NCBI GenBank assembly: GCA_934457515.1
Contig: CAKSHV010000088.1
Coordinates: 1 to 6,581, forward strand
Origin: an uncultured Clostridia bacterium
Lineage (GTDB): Bacteria; Bacillota; Clostridia; RGIG6154
DNA length: 6,581 nt
Direction of reading: 5' to 3'
Part shown: positions 5,756 to 6,581 of the stretch, in pieces
How the letters are laid out: each line of letters begins with the position of its first letter
How positions within the stretch are numbered: position 1 is the first letter of the stretch
Translations under genes and position numbers: made by a program
Notes under the pieces: model-generated
What the model saw: only the letters and a program-made list of their open reading frames with translations
Database searches by the model: none
Told to the model about the DNA's origin: nothing

Positions 5756-5796
5756 AAAAAAAAGAAAAGTCGGAATGGAACATAGTCCATTCCGAC
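5756..5796 (-). terminator. Strong terminator of the tRNA operon
   Basis: GTCGGAATGGA (5769-5779) and TCCATTCCGAC (5786-5796) form a perfect 11-bp stem with a 6-base loop. On the minus strand TTTTCTTTTTTTT follows. It begins 1 base after the CCA of tRNA-His, so it ends the Gly-Arg-His transcript. Confidence 0.93.
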
Positions 5797-5797
5797 G

Positions 5798-5875
<78 letters not shown>

Positions 5876-5907
5876 ATATCAAACAAACAAATATTTAATT
5901 TATAGAA

Positions 5908-5926
5908 ATTTTCGCCAAGCGAAAAT
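5908..5926 (-). other. Small hairpin in the tRNA-Arg/tRNA-His spacer
   Basis: ATTTTCGC and GCGAAAAT form an 8-bp perfect inverted repeat around CAA, inside the AT-rich 65-base spacer (5876-5940). No T tract follows on the minus strand, so full termination is unlikely. It may guide processing of the precursor or weakly attenuate tRNA-His. I see no convincing promoter in the spacer. Confidence 0.5.
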
Positions 5927-5940
5927 AACTTTTAGAAAAA

Positions 5941-6017
5941 TGGCGCGCCTGAAGAGATTCGAACTCCTGGCCCACTGCTTAGAAGGCAGTTGCTCTATCC
6001 GGCTGAGCTACAGGCGC
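5941..6017 (-). tRNA. tRNA-Arg (anticodon UCU)
   Basis: Acceptor GCGCCTG/CAGGCGC pairs perfectly, with G73 and an encoded CCA. D stem is GCTC/GAGC; anticodon stem ACTGC/GCAGT carries loop CTTCTAA (anticodon TCT, reading AGA and AGG); variable loop is GGGCC; T stem AGGAG/CTCTT has one G-U pair, with loop TTCGAAT. It lies 5 bases after tRNA-Gly, so both come from one precursor. No long variable arm, as expected for arginine. Confidence 0.97.
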
Positions 6018-6022
6018 GCACT

Positions 6023-6096
6023 TGGAGCGGGTGATGGGAATCGAACCCACACGACCAGCTTGGAAGGCTGGGGTTCTACCATTGAACTACACCCGC
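6023..6096 (-). tRNA. tRNA-Gly (anticodon UCC)
   Basis: Acceptor GCGGGTG/CACCCGC, D stem GTTC/GAAC, anticodon stem CCAGC/GCTGG with loop CTTCCAA (anticodon TCC, reading GGA and GGG), 4-base variable loop, T stem GTGGG/CCCAT with loop TTCGATT, T73 and encoded CCA form a full 74-base cloverleaf. It is the first gene of the tRNA operon, about 14 bases after the predicted transcription start. Confidence 0.97.
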
Positions 6097-6116
6097 ATAT
6101 TCTTGCGACGAGAAAT

Positions 6117-6145
6117 ATTATACCAATTTTTCGCCGCATTGTCAA
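6117..6145 (-). promoter_or_regulatory. Consensus sigma-A promoter of the tRNA operon
   Basis: On the minus strand, -35 TTGACA (6145-6140) and -10 TATAAT (6122-6117) are exact consensus with a 17-base spacer. Transcription should begin near 6110, just before tRNA-Gly at 6096. Such strength suits stable-RNA genes. Confidence 0.93.
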
Positions 6146-6184
6146 GTATTTTTTTGTATTTTTTGAAAAAACTTTGCTTTTTTA

Positions 6185-6581
6185 TCAGTCAATATCCGAA
6201 AGAGCCTCGCGAATATACGGATTTTCCGCCTTTTCCTCCGCCATAGTGGTAAAATCACCATGACCGGGGTGCACGGTTAAGAAATCCGGCAGGGGCGCAA
6301 TTTTTTCGCGCAGCGTTTTCCGCATTGCACTTTCGCTGCCGCCCGGCAAATCCACTCTGCCGACACTTCCTTTAAACAAAGTATCTCCCGAAAACAGTGT
6401 GCCGTCGCACAAAAAGCAACAGCTGCCCTTTGTGTGTCCCGGTGTATGTATAACCGTAAATTCAAGCGTGCCGAAGCGCAGCTTTTCGTCGTCTTCAATA
6501 TATCTGTCCGCCTCGAACTCATCGTTTACACCAAAGTCAAACGTGCCCTGCTGTTCCGGTTCGGACAGCATTTTCCGATCG
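6185..6581 (-). CDS. Glyoxalase-II-like metallo-beta-lactamase-fold hydrolase (5' end cut by window edge)
   Basis: The last 131 complete codons are visible; the frame runs open past the window edge, so the ATG at 6571 is internal. The protein belongs to the metallo-beta-lactamase superfamily, glyoxalase II/YcbL-like branch, whose members hydrolyse thioesters such as S-lactoylglutathione or related compounds using one or two metal ions. Visible metal-site motifs are HTPGHTKGS, FSGDTLF and VHPGHG, followed by TTMAEEKAENPYI, the usual C-terminal signature of the YcbL-like group. The N-terminal HxHxDH motif would lie outside the window; family members are about 200-215 residues, so roughly a third is missing. 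It ends 40 bases before the tRNA promoter, with no strong terminator between. It is clearly a different branch from the UlaG-like protein at 2983-3657. The natural substrate is not determined. Confidence 0.9.
   Translation of the reverse strand, partial: DRKMLSEPEQQGTFDFGVNDEFEADRYIEDDEKLRFGTLEFTVIHTPGHTKGSCCFLCDGTLFSGDTLFKGSVGRVDLPGGSESAMRKTLREKIAPLPDFLTVHPGHGDFTTMAEEKAENPYIREALSDID

Noticed and set aside
5704..5796. Repeats and hairpins considered as a CRISPR array or an integration attachment site.
   Set aside because: Only two repeat copies with a 7-base spacer exist, the hairpin is a plain terminator, and there is no cas gene, integrase or duplicated tRNA 3' end.
6146..6184. Possible terminator after the glyoxalase-II-like gene.
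   Set aside because: Only AT pairs around AAAAAA...TTTTTT could form a stem, with no GC core, so I do not call it; the stretch is simply very AT-rich.
5940..6263. Plus-strand frames across the tRNA genes, with peptides of the RFELLAHCLEGS and GIEPTRPAWKAG kind.
   Set aside because: These are the well-known false translations of antisense tRNA genes; the cloverleaves explain the sequence fully.

Overview
The window looks like a chromosomal segment from a low-to-moderate GC Bacillota bacterium, most likely of the class Clostridia. The grounds are AT-rich gaps with textbook sigma-A promoters (three or four with exact 17-base spacers), strong AAGGAGG-type ribosome binding sites, T-tailed hairpin terminators, tRNA genes with encoded CCA ends, and a csoR-copA copper operon of the Bacillota type. 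The species cannot be named from the sequence. Every gene I can support lies on the minus strand, so the biological reading order runs from high to low coordinates. No gap longer than about 300 bases lacks an annotated feature.

In transcription order: (1) 6581-6185 holds the C-terminal part of a glyoxalase-II-like metallo-beta-lactamase-fold hydrolase, cut by the window edge. (2) 6145-5756 is a stable-RNA operon: a consensus promoter, tRNA-Gly(UCC), tRNA-Arg(UCU), a 65-base spacer with a small hairpin, tRNA-His(GUG) with its G-1/C73 identity pair, and a strong terminator. (3) 5755-5398 has a small hydrophobic membrane protein of unknown function. Upstream of it are a 15-base tandem repeat with 22-base period and a GC-rich palindrome over the start codon; a terminator follows. 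(4) 5396-4622 is a monocistronic alpha/beta hydrolase (esterase/peptidase-like) with its own promoter and a probable weak terminator. (5) 4608-2369 is a three-gene operon from one good promoter: a DUF2156 protein (related to the aminoacyl-transferase domain of phosphatidylglycerol lysyltransferase), a UlaG-like metallo-beta-lactamase-fold hydrolase 3 bases further on, and a phosphinothricin-acetyltransferase-like GNAT enzyme. It ends at a perfect 30-base palindromic terminator. (6) 2340-1 is a copper-responsive operon: a near-perfect promoter with two matching CsoR-type operators, csoR, and copA, a Cu(I)-exporting P1B-ATPase missing its last part at the window edge.

The copper operon is the best understood part. 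CsoR should hold the promoter off when copper is low and release it when Cu(I) binds, allowing CopA to pump Cu(I) out. The two operators make the control visible at base level: one fills the -35/-10 spacer and the other covers the predicted start of transcription. The three-gene operon is the most open functional question. Its members are recognisable by family, but their joint substrate is not. I found no clear undescribed defence, mobile or CRISPR system. The most unusual non-coding structure is the repeat-plus-palindrome leader of the small membrane protein.
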